DNA of 64,000 bases. It comes from Natranaerobius thermophilus JW/NM-WN-LF. Lineage in GTDB: Bacteria > Bacillota > Natranaerobiia > Natranaerobiales > Natranaerobiaceae. The position numbers were made by a program, and so were the translations under genes. The stretch covers positions 1,880,001-1,944,000 of the forward strand of contig NC_010718.1 of assembly GCF_000020005.1 (NCBI RefSeq), written 5' to 3'. This document shows positions 42,770 through 51,703 of this stretch, piece after piece; within the stretch, counting starts at the first letter, position 1, and the number at the start of each line of letters is the position of its first letter. The notes under the pieces are model-generated. The model had not been told where the DNA came from and did no database searches. It saw only the letters and a program-made list of their open reading frames with translations.

Positions 42770-44056
42770 CTATTTAGATGAAATGGTAACATTCTGGAAT
42801 TGAACATAAGGCAGTAAAGACTCGCCATTGTTAATCCTTTCCTTGGAAATTCCCTTGATATTCTGTAACATATCGAAAAGATTTCCGGAAACCATTGTCT
42901 CTTTAATTGGATATTTAATTTTCCCGTCTTCAATATAATAACTATTCTTTGCCACACCCGAAAAATCTCCATTTGGTGCAGGAGCGCCACCTGAAAATCT
43001 CGATAAAACAATACCCTGATCTACAGATTCAATCATTTCCTCAAAACTTCTTTCCCCATTTTCCATAACCAAGTTAACTCCTGTAGAAGGACCTCTATCA
43101 AAACCTGTTTTCTTTGAACCGTATAAATCTAGCAAATAGTTTTTCAGTACTCCATTTTCAAAAATGTAGTCATTTTCATTTACTATACCATCTTTACCAA
43201 AATAGTTTTTGTCGGCCAATACTCCAGAGTCAGGTTCGGTTCTCAATGTAAATTTATCGTCAATAACTTTTTCATCAATCCTGTCCTGGAACTTTGAAAT
43301 CCCTGAAATCAAATAATGGTTTTGCAAGTGAGCAAGCACGAAAGATAGCAATTCGTTCATACAATCAGGAGTAATAATCACATCACCCGTGATTTTTTTG
43401 TTTTCAAGGTTTTTTGGTTCTAAATGTTCAATGGATTGTTCTAACAAATAAGACAGAGACCCTAGCTCGAGTATTTCTTTATCCAAATCTTTTGTACATG
43501 TGAATGTATAATTAAAAGAAGAGGTCTTTTGCTCTTTTTTAGCAAAAAACATGACAAAGAACGAATAATTGTCTGAATTCGATGTCAAATTTACACCATT
43601 AGAATTGGAATAATAATCATATCTATCATTATATACTAGAATAGCTTCTTCAATAATCACATCAGGGAACTCCTGGTCAACTTTCTGGATAAAATTATGT
43701 AACCTTTCATGCATCAGCTCTATATCAACATCAGTTTTGTCATCTTGAAATTCTTTTTGTAGTGCATTTTCAGAAATATCATTAGCTTCATCGGGCTGAG
43801 AATTCTTGGCATTTTCGATTACTTCACTGGCAGCTTCTTCGATAGATTGATCATCTATCTCACTCAATTTAATTGTATCTTTTTTATCATCAATGATAGC
43901 GCTCATTTCAAGATTATATTCTTCTAAGGTCCTCAAAAGCTTAATCTCACCGGAGTGGATATTCATCTCTTGTTTAATTTCTTTTGTTAAATATACTTCA
44001 GATTTATCGGCACCCTTTTCTTTTAAATTAGTCAAACATTTATTTAATAGTTCCAT
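42770..44056 (-). CDS. pmbA: TldE/PmbA-family protease subunit
   Basis: PmbA (TldE) partners with TldD in a heterodimeric Zn-dependent peptidase that processes peptides such as microcins and degrades unfolded helical peptides. The 428-aa protein shares the TldD fold but has no HExxH, as expected for PmbA. Recognisable are FSGGAPAPNGDFSGVAKNSYYIEDG and IKETMVSGNLFDML. The ATG follows AGGAGG and starts two bases after the tldD stop, so the two are translated together. Confidence 0.9.
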   Translation of the reverse strand: MELLNKCLTNLKEKGADKSEVYLTKEIKQEMNIHSGEIKLLRTLEEYNLEMSAIIDDKKDTIKLSEIDDQSIEEAASEVIENAKNSQPDEANDISENALQKEFQDDKTDVDIELMHERLHNFIQKVDQEFPDVIIEEAILVYNDRYDYYSNSNGVNLTSNSDNYSFFVMFFAKKEQKTSSFNYTFTCTKDLDKEILELGSLSYLLEQSIEHLEPKNLENKKITGDVIITPDCMNELLSFVLAHLQNHYLISGISKFQDRIDEKVIDDKFTLRTEPDSGVLADKNYFGKDGIVNENDYIFENGVLKNYLLDLYGSKKTGFDRGPSTGVNLVMENGERSFEEMIESVDQGIVLSRFSGGAPAPNGDFSGVAKNSYYIEDGKIKYPIKETMVSGNLFDMLQNIKGISKERINNGESLLPYVQFQNVTISSK

Positions 44057-44057
44057 A

Positions 44058-45437
44058 TTACCTACCTCCTATATTAATTTTACACTTTATAGCAGGTCCG
44101 CCCATTCCAACTGGTATCACTTGTTTTTTTCCACACATCCCAGCATTTGACCATGTCATTTCATCTGAAATCATGGTAACTGTTTTAAGGACATCAAAAG
44201 CAATGCCTGAAATTGTTGTATCTTTAATGGCTCTTCCCAGTTTGCCATTTTTAATCTCATAACCATTTGGTACACCAAACATAAATTCACTTGTAGAGTC
44301 AGCCTGTCCATTACTCGGCTTGACTAAATAATATCCATCATCAATAGATGCAATCATATCCTCTAGTCTATCTGAACCAGGTAAGATAGCCGTATTTCTC
44401 ATTCTAACTAAGGGTTCATCTGAGTAACCATAGGCCCTGGCATTACCAGTTGGCTGCTCATTTAAATCTATAGACAAATCTTTATTATTCATATACCTCT
44501 TTAAAATCCCATTTTCGATAATGAAGGCATCTTCAGGTCTCGTTCCTTCATCATCTATGTACACAGGCATGGGACAAACTTCATTATTGTACTCATAAGC
44601 AAAATCAGCTAAATTCACGATATCACTGGCAACTTTTTCATTAAGATAATCCTTGGCAACAGAACCACTTTTCACCATATCGGCTTCCGTCGTATGCCCA
44701 ATGGCTTCGTGAGCTAAAATACCAGCTAGTTTAGAATCGAGAATCACATCTTTATAGCCAGCTTCAGGATAGACACCTTCTGATTTCTCCTTAACTTTAC
44801 GATATACTTCATCAATCTTTTCGTAAAAATCTTCAGGATTATCAAAATAGTCTTCATATTGGCCTAATCCACCAAAAACGTCGTAAGTATCATACGTGTT
44901 ACCATCTTTTTCAACAGAAAGGCTGATTATCAACAACGATCGCGGAATCATTGTGTGACCAGAAGCTCCGAAAGAAGTTAACAGGTTTTTTTCCATATCT
45001 AAATTATTGATAACAAAAGTGTCTGATTTAATGTCTGGATAGTTTTTTGCTGTATATTCATGTAAATCTTTCAAAAATTCCAGCATGTCTTTTCTTGATA
45101 CTCTAGTTTTGTCAGTAGAAAAGTCTTTGATGACTTCAAAACTTTCTCCAGATAATTGTGCTTTATTGGAGTTTTCTAACTTGGCTAGCAAACTAGCGTT
45201 AGTCTTTGATCTTTTAATGATATCCTTAACTGTTTTTTCATCTGTTTTAGGACTAGAAGCAAATCCAAAATAACCTTGATTATATACCCTAGAAGATATA
45301 CCACTAGAAGTGTTTTTTTGGTTTCTGACTAAGTTTCCATTAACCAGTACTAAAGAAACTGATGTGTTTTGTTGTAATCGAAGCTCCGCATGTTCATCTA
45401 GATAATTCTTAAAGGTCTTTAAATACTCCAATTTCAT
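44058..45437 (-). CDS. tldD: TldD-family metalloprotease subunit
   Basis: This is the catalytic partner of PmbA. The zinc motif is HEAIGH (GILAHEAIGHTTEAD), and FMFGVPNGYEIKNGKLGRAIKDTTISG is the conserved C-terminal block. I chose ATG 45437 (459 aa), which follows GGAGGG; an open frame of 26 further codons precedes it without support. No obvious microcin or peptide precursor is visible nearby. Confidence 0.92.
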   Translation of the reverse strand: MKLEYLKTFKNYLDEHAELRLQQNTSVSLVLVNGNLVRNQKNTSSGISSRVYNQGYFGFASSPKTDEKTVKDIIKRSKTNASLLAKLENSNKAQLSGESFEVIKDFSTDKTRVSRKDMLEFLKDLHEYTAKNYPDIKSDTFVINNLDMEKNLLTSFGASGHTMIPRSLLIISLSVEKDGNTYDTYDVFGGLGQYEDYFDNPEDFYEKIDEVYRKVKEKSEGVYPEAGYKDVILDSKLAGILAHEAIGHTTEADMVKSGSVAKDYLNEKVASDIVNLADFAYEYNNEVCPMPVYIDDEGTRPEDAFIIENGILKRYMNNKDLSIDLNEQPTGNARAYGYSDEPLVRMRNTAILPGSDRLEDMIASIDDGYYLVKPSNGQADSTSEFMFGVPNGYEIKNGKLGRAIKDTTISGIAFDVLKTVTMISDEMTWSNAGMCGKKQVIPVGMGGPAIKCKINIGGR

Positions 45438-45561
45438 GTCAATATCCCTCCAATCAAAAATCATCCAATATATAAAATTTCTGTAATTATAGTAAAAATC
45501 CTTTTTTAACATCAATTAGATGTTTTGTTTTTAGGCGTGCTGCGTTTAATCTAACATGTTA

Positions 45562-46005
45562 TTAACTTTTCATAAATTCTTGGATTAAATATTTTAATAC
45601 AAATGCAAAAAATAGATGAGCAATAAAAAAAGCAGCTACAGCTAGAGGTTCAGCCCTTGCTTCAGGTAAAATATTAAAAAGTTTCATGATTGTACCTGCC
45701 CCTAACAACCAAAGACCAGTTATTACAGCAATGGATTTTAATAACAAATTATTCCAACCAGTAAAGTCTAAAACTATTAGATATATAAAAGTATACACTC
45801 CTCCTATTATCATACTCCAAACAATACCCAAAATTATCACAAAAATATTTGTTAAATCAGGCTGTTCAAACATTAATTGAACTGTAAGCTGTGGCATATT
45901 TATTCTGGGTACAGCAATTAATGAATTTATTATGTACAGAAACAAATTGGCGGCTAGCGCTGAAAGGCTTCCAGTATATACTGCTACTACCATTCGGTCA
46001 TTCAT
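45562..46005 (-). CDS. Four-helix membrane protein, unknown
   Basis: The 147-residue protein has four hydrophobic segments (about 8-30, 55-80, 88-110, 120-140) separated by short loops. I recognise no domain. The ATG follows AGGAGG, so it is probably expressed. It is divergent from the sigma-54 activator, with about 200 bp between them, and lies 124 bp upstream of tldD on the same strand. Confidence 0.7.
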   Translation of the reverse strand: MNDRMVVAVYTGSLSALAANLFLYIINSLIAVPRINMPQLTVQLMFEQPDLTNIFVIILGIVWSMIIGGVYTFIYLIVLDFTGWNNLLLKSIAVITGLWLLGAGTIMKLFNILPEARAEPLAVAAFFIAHLFFAFVLKYLIQEFMKS

Positions 46006-46153
46006 TTATATCCTCCTAGCTATACATAAATCACTTTCGATCGCTGATGTTTAGGTTTTATTGTTTCCTTTTTAAGTAAAATTAAAAATTTTATAGCTAT
46101 CAAAATTCAAATTTAATATAGCTTGTTAAGTTTAACACTTTATACTCCTGTGA

Positions 46154-46159
46154 TATAAT
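46154..46159 (+). promoter_or_regulatory. Promoter of the sigma-54 activator gene
   Basis: TATAAT with a moderate TTTAAC 17 bases upstream (46,131-46,136). The start point would lie inside the TGTCAA-N5-TTGACA palindrome. Confidence 0.55.
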
Positions 46160-46164
46160 AAAGT

Positions 46165-46181
46165 TGTCAATATTTTTGACA
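46165..46181 (+). promoter_or_regulatory. Palindrome TGTCAA-N5-TTGACA at activator promoter
   Basis: A 6-5-6 perfect dyad at the predicted transcription start of the activator gene. The identical dyad recurs at 47,682-47,698. It is a likely binding site of the activator's own Fis-type helix-turn-helix, giving autoregulation. Confidence 0.55.
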
Positions 46182-46212
46182 GTCAACCTGTATATGAGGA
46201 GGGGTAGTTATC

Positions 46213-47625
46213 ATTCATTCTAAAAATCTGCATCATATTAAAAAGGCCTTTAAAGAAACAGATTTAATTTGTATCTTAGATAGATATGGAAAAATACTTT
46301 ATTATAATAATTATAACGATATTCATAATAAATTAGGAACAGAAGATGTAGTGGGAAAGCATTTATTAGAAGTTTATCCATGGTTGACTGAGAAGACTAG
46401 TACAGCTTTAACGGTTTTAAGAACTGGACAAGCCATTATTAATCAACCTCAAGTTATGGAACTCAGTGATGGGACAAATGTCAATTCAATAAATACGGCC
46501 TTCCCTCTCAAAAATAAAGACGGAATCCTCGGAGTGGTTTTTTTATCAAACAATATCAACACTATTAACAGTACTTCGGGATCAAACTACACCAAGCCAA
46601 AAAGACAGAGGCTCGGTGCCAAGTACACCTTTGACGATATAATTACTCAAAATGAAGGAATTTTAAATATTATTAACAAATTAAAAAAGGTTTCCAGGAA
46701 TAATTCTAATATATTTATCTATGGTGAAACCGGAACAGGTAAAGAGCTATTTGTTCACGCAATACACAATGCCAGTAATCGAGCTAATAAGCCTTTTATA
46801 TCTCAGAACTGTGCTGCTATTCCAGAATCTTTGATGGAAAGTTTGATTTTTGGTACCACTGCAGGTAGTTTTACTGGCTCCACAGATAAAAAGGGTTTAT
46901 TTGAACTGGCAAACGGTGGGACAATATATTTGGATGAAATCAATTCTATGCCCTTAACACTTCAATCAAAACTATTAAGGGTTCTAGAAGATGGCAAGGT
47001 TCGTAGAATTGGGGGCAAAACCGAATATGAAACAGATGTCAGGATAATTGCCTCTACAAATGAAGCTCCCGATTATTTGCTAAGAACTAATAAACTTAGA
47101 GAGGATTTATTTTACAGACTTAGTGTAGTCAATGTCGAAATTCCTCCTTTAAGGGAACGAAAAGATGATATAGAATACCTATATGATTTTTTTATTAAAG
47201 ATTTTAACGCTACTTTCGGAGAACATGTTGACGGAATAGATAGTCAAGTTAGACACATCTTTATGGACTATGATTGGCCCGGTAATATTAGAGAGTTAAA
47301 GAACTGCATAGAAGGCGCCTTTAACAGTGTGGAAGGTACTATCATACAGTTAAAAGACATGCCCAGTTATATCAGTAAAAAAGCAAGATCCTGTGCCGAA
47401 AATTCTAAAAACCAATGCGATAGTAACATTCAAGACCGAATCAATGAGAACTTTCTCTCTCACAATGAATTATCGTTAAAAAAGAATCAGGAAACCTTGG
47501 AGAAAAACTTGATAAAAAAAGCACTCAAGGAATCAAAAAACAATATTACTCAAGCTGCTAAATTACTAGAAGTTCCGAGACAATCTGTTTATAATAAAAT
47601 CAAAAAATACAATATTGAGCTATAG
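46213..47625 (+). CDS. Sigma-54-dependent activator (PAS-AAA+-Fis), AUU start
   Basis: The activator opens sigma-54 promoters by ATP hydrolysis. An N-terminal PAS sensor (ETDLICILDRYGKILYYNN) precedes the AAA+ domain with Walker A GETGTGKE at 171-178, the sigma-54 contact loop as GSFTGS at 218-223 (usually GAFTGA), Walker B GGTIYLDE, and a Fis-type HTH at the C-terminus (NITQAAKLLEVPRQSVYNKIKKY). The open frame from the upstream TGA has no ATG, GTG or TTG before GTG 46351, which would cut the PAS domain in two. ATT 46213 is eight bases after AGGAGGGG; I take it as the start (470 aa). Confidence 0.85.
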   Translation: MHSKNLHHIKKAFKETDLICILDRYGKILYYNNYNDIHNKLGTEDVVGKHLLEVYPWLTEKTSTALTVLRTGQAIINQPQVMELSDGTNVNSINTAFPLKNKDGILGVVFLSNNINTINSTSGSNYTKPKRQRLGAKYTFDDIITQNEGILNIINKLKKVSRNNSNIFIYGETGTGKELFVHAIHNASNRANKPFISQNCAAIPESLMESLIFGTTAGSFTGSTDKKGLFELANGGTIYLDEINSMPLTLQSKLLRVLEDGKVRRIGGKTEYETDVRIIASTNEAPDYLLRTNKLREDLFYRLSVVNVEIPPLRERKDDIEYLYDFFIKDFNATFGEHVDGIDSQVRHIFMDYDWPGNIRELKNCIEGAFNSVEGTIIQLKDMPSYISKKARSCAENSKNQCDSNIQDRINENFLSHNELSLKKNQETLEKNLIKKALKESKNNITQAAKLLEVPRQSVYNKIKKYNIEL

Positions 47626-47672
47626 AACAAATGAACAATTTGTGATGCAATATTTTAAATGATTGACTTCAT

Positions 47673-47715
47673 ATGTACAACTGTCAATCCCCTTGACAGT
47701 TGTACATTTTTTTTA
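47673..47715 (+). terminator. Activator terminator that embeds a second TGTCAA-N5-TTGACA
   Basis: A perfect 15-bp hairpin, arms ATGTACAACTGTCAA and TTGACAGTTGTACAT around TCCCC, followed by T8. It is a textbook terminator, yet its core equals the palindrome at the activator promoter, and it lies about 150 bp before the -24/-12 promoter, where an enhancer site is expected. Confidence 0.85.
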
Positions 47716-47849
47716 CACCCACGTTGAGGATGATAACTATCGATATAGCTTTAATTATCTTTTTTGAAATTTTACTCACAAGGCATTCTAGAGGCCTTAA
47801 CTCAATTGTTTATTAGATTTTTTTACACTCCTATTTCTTGGTTTAATAT

Positions 47850-47865
47850 TGGCACAGAATTTGCA
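47850..47865 (+). promoter_or_regulatory. Sigma-54 (-24/-12) promoter
   Basis: TGGCAC-AGAAT-TTGCA agrees exactly with the consensus TGGCAC-N5-TTGCA. The start point would be near 47,877, about 100 bases before the flavin oxidoreductase start. Confidence 0.9.
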
Positions 47866-47977
47866 CTTGTATAAGTGAAATTAAAAAGCTAAATTTTGAT
47901 TTCCACTCAGCATTCCAATTTTACAAATTTATAAAACTAATTCTAATTTATCCAAAATGCGAAAGGAGGAGTCAAGT

Positions 47978-49981
47978 ATGAACAACAAGTACGCTAGTCT
48001 TTTCGAACCAATGAAAATTGGAAAAACCAAAATCAAAAACCGAATTGGGATGTCTCCTATGGCTGCCTCGGGAATGATAACCCCTCACAACTGTTTTGAT
48101 AAAAGAGCTGCAGAGTACTATGTGGAAAGAGCTCGAGGTGGAGCCGGACTAATCATAACTGGTGGAGTAGAAGTAGAAAATGAAATAGAACAAACCAAAC
48201 TGGGAATTTTCCAAAACATCTCCACAAATCCCGTGGCCTTTGCTCTCAATTCCAGTGAAATGATAGAAAGAGTCCATGCCCACGGCTCCAAAATCTTCTT
48301 ACAGCTGACAATGGGATTTGGAAGATCTTTGTTTCTAGATTTTGTCGATAGTCATCCTGTAGCGCCTTCGGCCATCCCACATTTTTGGGAGCCAGATGTC
48401 ACTTGTCGTGAATTAACAACCAACGAAGTAGAATATATGGTAGAAAAAATGGCAGAAGCGGCTAAAGTTGCAGCTTCTGCAGGTTATGACGGTGTAGAAG
48501 TTCACGCTATGCACGAAGGATATTTACTCGATCAATTTACTTTAAAGGCTTTCAACAAAAGAACTGATAAATACGGCGGCGATTTACGGGGACGCTTGCA
48601 GCTACCCATCGAAATCTTACAAGCTATTAAATCAGAAGTAGGCCAGGATTTTCCTGTCATTTTAAGATATGGTGTTAAAAGCTGCATTAAAGCACCACAT
48701 CAAGGTGGTTTGCCGGGAGAAGATTATCAAGAACACGGAAGAGATTTGGAAGAAGGTCTAGAAGCTGCCAAAATTCTAGAAGAAGCGGGTTATGACGGAT
48801 TTAATGCGGATTTAGGTTCTTATGAAGCTCTGTATTGGGCCCATCCCCCTACCTATATTGAACACGGTTGTTATCTACCTTATACAAAACAGCTCAAAGA
48901 AGTAATAGATGTTCCTGTTTTAACAGCAGGTAGAATGGACAATCCCGAAGTAGCTGCCGAAGCTGTCACTAGCGAAAAAACCGATATGGCTTTACTCGGT
49001 CGAGGTCTCTTGGCTGATCCGGATTGGCCCAATAAAGTTAAATCAGGTGAAACCGATAAAATCAGACCCTGCCTCGGTTGCCATGACGGATGTATGGGAA
49101 GATTGGAAAGCGGTAAAGTGATCTCATGTGCTGTCAACCCTGCTTGTGGAAGAGAAGAAGAATACAAACTTCATCCGCCATTGAAACAAAAAGATGTCAT
49201 GGTTGTTGGCGGTGGAATAGCAGGAATGGAAGCTGCTAGAGTTGCTGCAATACGCGGACATAAAGTTTCTCTTTACGAGAAGAATAACTCTCTAGGTGGA
49301 CATGTGGTTGAAGCCTCTGTCCCAGAGTTTAAAAAAGATGAACGAGAGCTATTGAGATGGTACGGACAAGAACTAAAAGAGAATGATGTAGAACTAAATT
49401 TAGGAACTGAAGTAGACAGCCAACTTGTAAAAGAAATTAATCCTGATGAAATAATATTAGCTACTGGTGCAAAGGAAAAAATTCCACCAATTCAAGGTAT
49501 CGATCAAGACCATGTCCTCACAGCCTGTGATGCTTTAATGAATCCAGATAAAGTTGGCAAAAACGTAGCCATTATTGGTGGAGGGCTTGTAGGTTGCGAA
49601 ATCGCTATATGGTTGGCTCAACAAAATAAACAAATTACCATCGTAGAAATGATAGAGGAATTAATGGGAGCTGTATTCGTCTCTCATGCTAATGAAATGA
49701 TGCTAAAAGATATGATAAAACATGAAGGTATTGAAGTTAAAACTGACACTAGCCTATTAGAAGTACAAGAGAATGAAATTGTGACAATTAATAAAGAATT
49801 TAAAAAGCAAAATTTAAATGCAGATACAGTCCTACTGGCAATCGGTTACGAGTCTGATACAAAACTTTATGAAGAACTTAAAGATATTCACCCTAAAACA
49901 CACTTAATTGGAGATGCAAGAACTGTCCAAAACATCATGTATGGAATTTGGGAAGGGTATGAAGTGGCTAGAACTTTATAA
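47978..49981 (+). CDS. Fe-S flavin enoate reductase (2,4-dienoyl-CoA reductase-like)
   Basis: This fusion has an old-yellow-enzyme TIM barrel (about 1-360, MSPMAASGMITPHN, GVEVHAMHEGYLLDQF), a [4Fe-4S] motif beginning at Cys365 (CLGCHDGCMG, then CAVNPACG), and a C-terminal FAD/NAD domain (VVGGGIAGMEAARVAA, AIIGGGLVGCEIA). It is like 2-enoate and 2,4-dienoyl-CoA reductases, which reduce C=C bonds with NAD(P)H. The start at ATG 47978 (667 aa) follows AAAGGAGGAG. It is the first gene after the sigma-54 promoter. The substrate is unknown. Confidence 0.92.
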   Translation: MNNKYASLFEPMKIGKTKIKNRIGMSPMAASGMITPHNCFDKRAAEYYVERARGGAGLIITGGVEVENEIEQTKLGIFQNISTNPVAFALNSSEMIERVHAHGSKIFLQLTMGFGRSLFLDFVDSHPVAPSAIPHFWEPDVTCRELTTNEVEYMVEKMAEAAKVAASAGYDGVEVHAMHEGYLLDQFTLKAFNKRTDKYGGDLRGRLQLPIEILQAIKSEVGQDFPVILRYGVKSCIKAPHQGGLPGEDYQEHGRDLEEGLEAAKILEEAGYDGFNADLGSYEALYWAHPPTYIEHGCYLPYTKQLKEVIDVPVLTAGRMDNPEVAAEAVTSEKTDMALLGRGLLADPDWPNKVKSGETDKIRPCLGCHDGCMGRLESGKVISCAVNPACGREEEYKLHPPLKQKDVMVVGGGIAGMEAARVAAIRGHKVSLYEKNNSLGGHVVEASVPEFKKDERELLRWYGQELKENDVELNLGTEVDSQLVKEINPDEIILATGAKEKIPPIQGIDQDHVLTACDALMNPDKVGKNVAIIGGGLVGCEIAIWLAQQNKQITIVEMIEELMGAVFVSHANEMMLKDMIKHEGIEVKTDTSLLEVQENEIVTINKEFKKQNLNADTVLLAIGYESDTKLYEELKDIHPKTHLIGDARTVQNIMYGIWEGYEVARTL

Positions 49982-50030
49982 ACCAAAACTCTATTACAAT
50001 TAATAAAAATCTAAGATGGGAGGTAGTAAT

Positions 50031-51674
50031 ATGAACGAAAAGTTTGTCGGTACTGATGCGATTATGAGACGAGCTATGCTCAAAGGTTGTGGATTCGGTG
50101 ATGATGATATCAAAACCAAACCGCATATTGGGATAGTAAACACTTACAACGAAGGTGCTCCTGGACACGCCCATCTCAAACAATTATCCGAAGTAATCAA
50201 ACAAGGAGTTTGGGCTGCAGGGGGCGTTCCCTTTGAGTTTGGAGCTCCCTCTACATGTGGAGATATGATCGTAGGTGAAGAAGAATTAAAATTTGAACTT
50301 GCAGGCAGAGATGTAGTCGCCCAGGCTGTCGAGTATGTTTCAACTGTACATCAGTTTGATGGGCTTATATTACTGGCAAGCTGTGATAATATTATCCCCG
50401 GTGTTGCTCTAGGAGCTATTAGAATGAACATCCCCTCTATCATTTTAACCGGAGGTTCTATGCTGGTCGGTGAATACCAAGGAGAGGAAATTCTGCCCTG
50501 CGATGTAGGTGTTATGACTATGGGTAAAGATGCGGAAAGTGAACGGGTCAAAGAGATTGAAAATGTTGCTTGTATGTGCCCTGGAGCTTGTTCCACCATG
50601 GGAACGGCAAATAGTATGCAAATTATGATGGAAGTACTAGGTTTAACATTACCCGGTGTCTCAACAATCCCTGCTGTTTATGCTGACAAACAGAGGGCTT
50701 CACGCCTAGCAGGAAAAAGAATAGTAGATATGGTCAAGGAAGATTTAAAGCCAAGTAATGTTTTAACAAGAGAAACCTTTTTAAATGCAGTAACAACAGA
50801 TATTGCCATGGGTGGTTCTACTAATGTCATCCTGCATTTAATTGCCCTTGCAAGAGAAGCAGGAGTAGAATTAACGGTTGATGATTTTGATAGAATTGGC
50901 CGAAATGTACCTTGTGTTTGTGGTGTAAAACCATCAGGCGATTATACAATAGTAGATTTTCATAACGCCGGTGGTGTGCCCGCTATGTTAAAAGAACTAC
51001 AATCTTTACTCTATTTAGATTCAAAAGCTATTACCGGAGAAACATTACAAGAAATCATCAATAAAGCAAGCAATAAAAATCCCGATGTCATTAGATCTAT
51101 GGACAATCCTATCACTTCAGATGGTGGTCTAACTATCTTAAGAGGTAATCTAGCACCTAACAGTGCTATTATCAGATCTTCTTCTGTCCCTGAAAGCATG
51201 AAGAAGTTTTCGGGCCGAGCCAGGGTATTTCATAGAGATCAGGACGGTGCTAAGGCCATTAAAGAAGGCAAAATTCAACCAGGAGATGTTATGGTTATTC
51301 GGTACGAGGGACCGAAAGGTGCCCCAGGAATGAAAGAAATAATGTTGAGTACCGATGCTCTAGTAGCTCATGGGCTCGACGATAGTGTCGGACTTGTGAC
51401 AGACGGTAGATTTTCCGGATTTAACCGCGGCCCCATAGTAGGCCATATAACCCCTGAAGCTTTTGAAGGCGGCCCTCTGGCCTTGGTAGAAGATGGTGAT
51501 ATCATCTCAGTAGATATTAAAGAAGCTACCCTTACTATTGACATCAGTGAAGAAGAAATGAAACGACGAGGAGCTAACTGGCAACAACCAGAACCGAAAG
51601 TAAAACAAGGAATGATGCGACTATACTCCAAGATGTGCAGATCTGCTGAAGAAGGAGCAGGTATGACATTATAA
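50031..51674 (+). CDS. IlvD/Edd-family dehydratase
   Basis: The family dehydrates dihydroxy acids or sugar acids using an Fe-S cluster. Cluster-type Cys are in SCDNIIPG, MCPGACSTMGTANSM and CVCGVKPSG. The family C-terminal block reads GLVTDGRFSGFNRGPIVGHITPEA. Length 547 aa fits. The ATG at 50031 follows GGGAGG; an open frame of five more codons is unsupported. No branched-chain amino acid genes are near, so a role in catabolism of a hydroxy acid is more likely than valine synthesis; that is inference. Confidence 0.9.
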   Translation: MNEKFVGTDAIMRRAMLKGCGFGDDDIKTKPHIGIVNTYNEGAPGHAHLKQLSEVIKQGVWAAGGVPFEFGAPSTCGDMIVGEEELKFELAGRDVVAQAVEYVSTVHQFDGLILLASCDNIIPGVALGAIRMNIPSIILTGGSMLVGEYQGEEILPCDVGVMTMGKDAESERVKEIENVACMCPGACSTMGTANSMQIMMEVLGLTLPGVSTIPAVYADKQRASRLAGKRIVDMVKEDLKPSNVLTRETFLNAVTTDIAMGGSTNVILHLIALAREAGVELTVDDFDRIGRNVPCVCGVKPSGDYTIVDFHNAGGVPAMLKELQSLLYLDSKAITGETLQEIINKASNKNPDVIRSMDNPITSDGGLTILRGNLAPNSAIIRSSSVPESMKKFSGRARVFHRDQDGAKAIKEGKIQPGDVMVIRYEGPKGAPGMKEIMLSTDALVAHGLDDSVGLVTDGRFSGFNRGPIVGHITPEAFEGGPLALVEDGDIISVDIKEATLTIDISEEEMKRRGANWQQPEPKVKQGMMRLYSKMCRSAEEGAGMTL

Positions 51675-51703
51675 AAAACAAATATTTTAAAGGAGGATTG
51701 CAA

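Noticed and set aside
44058-46005. A peptide precursor for the TldD/PmbA pair
   Set aside because: The neighbours are an aminotransferase and a four-helix membrane protein; no small leader-core peptide is visible.
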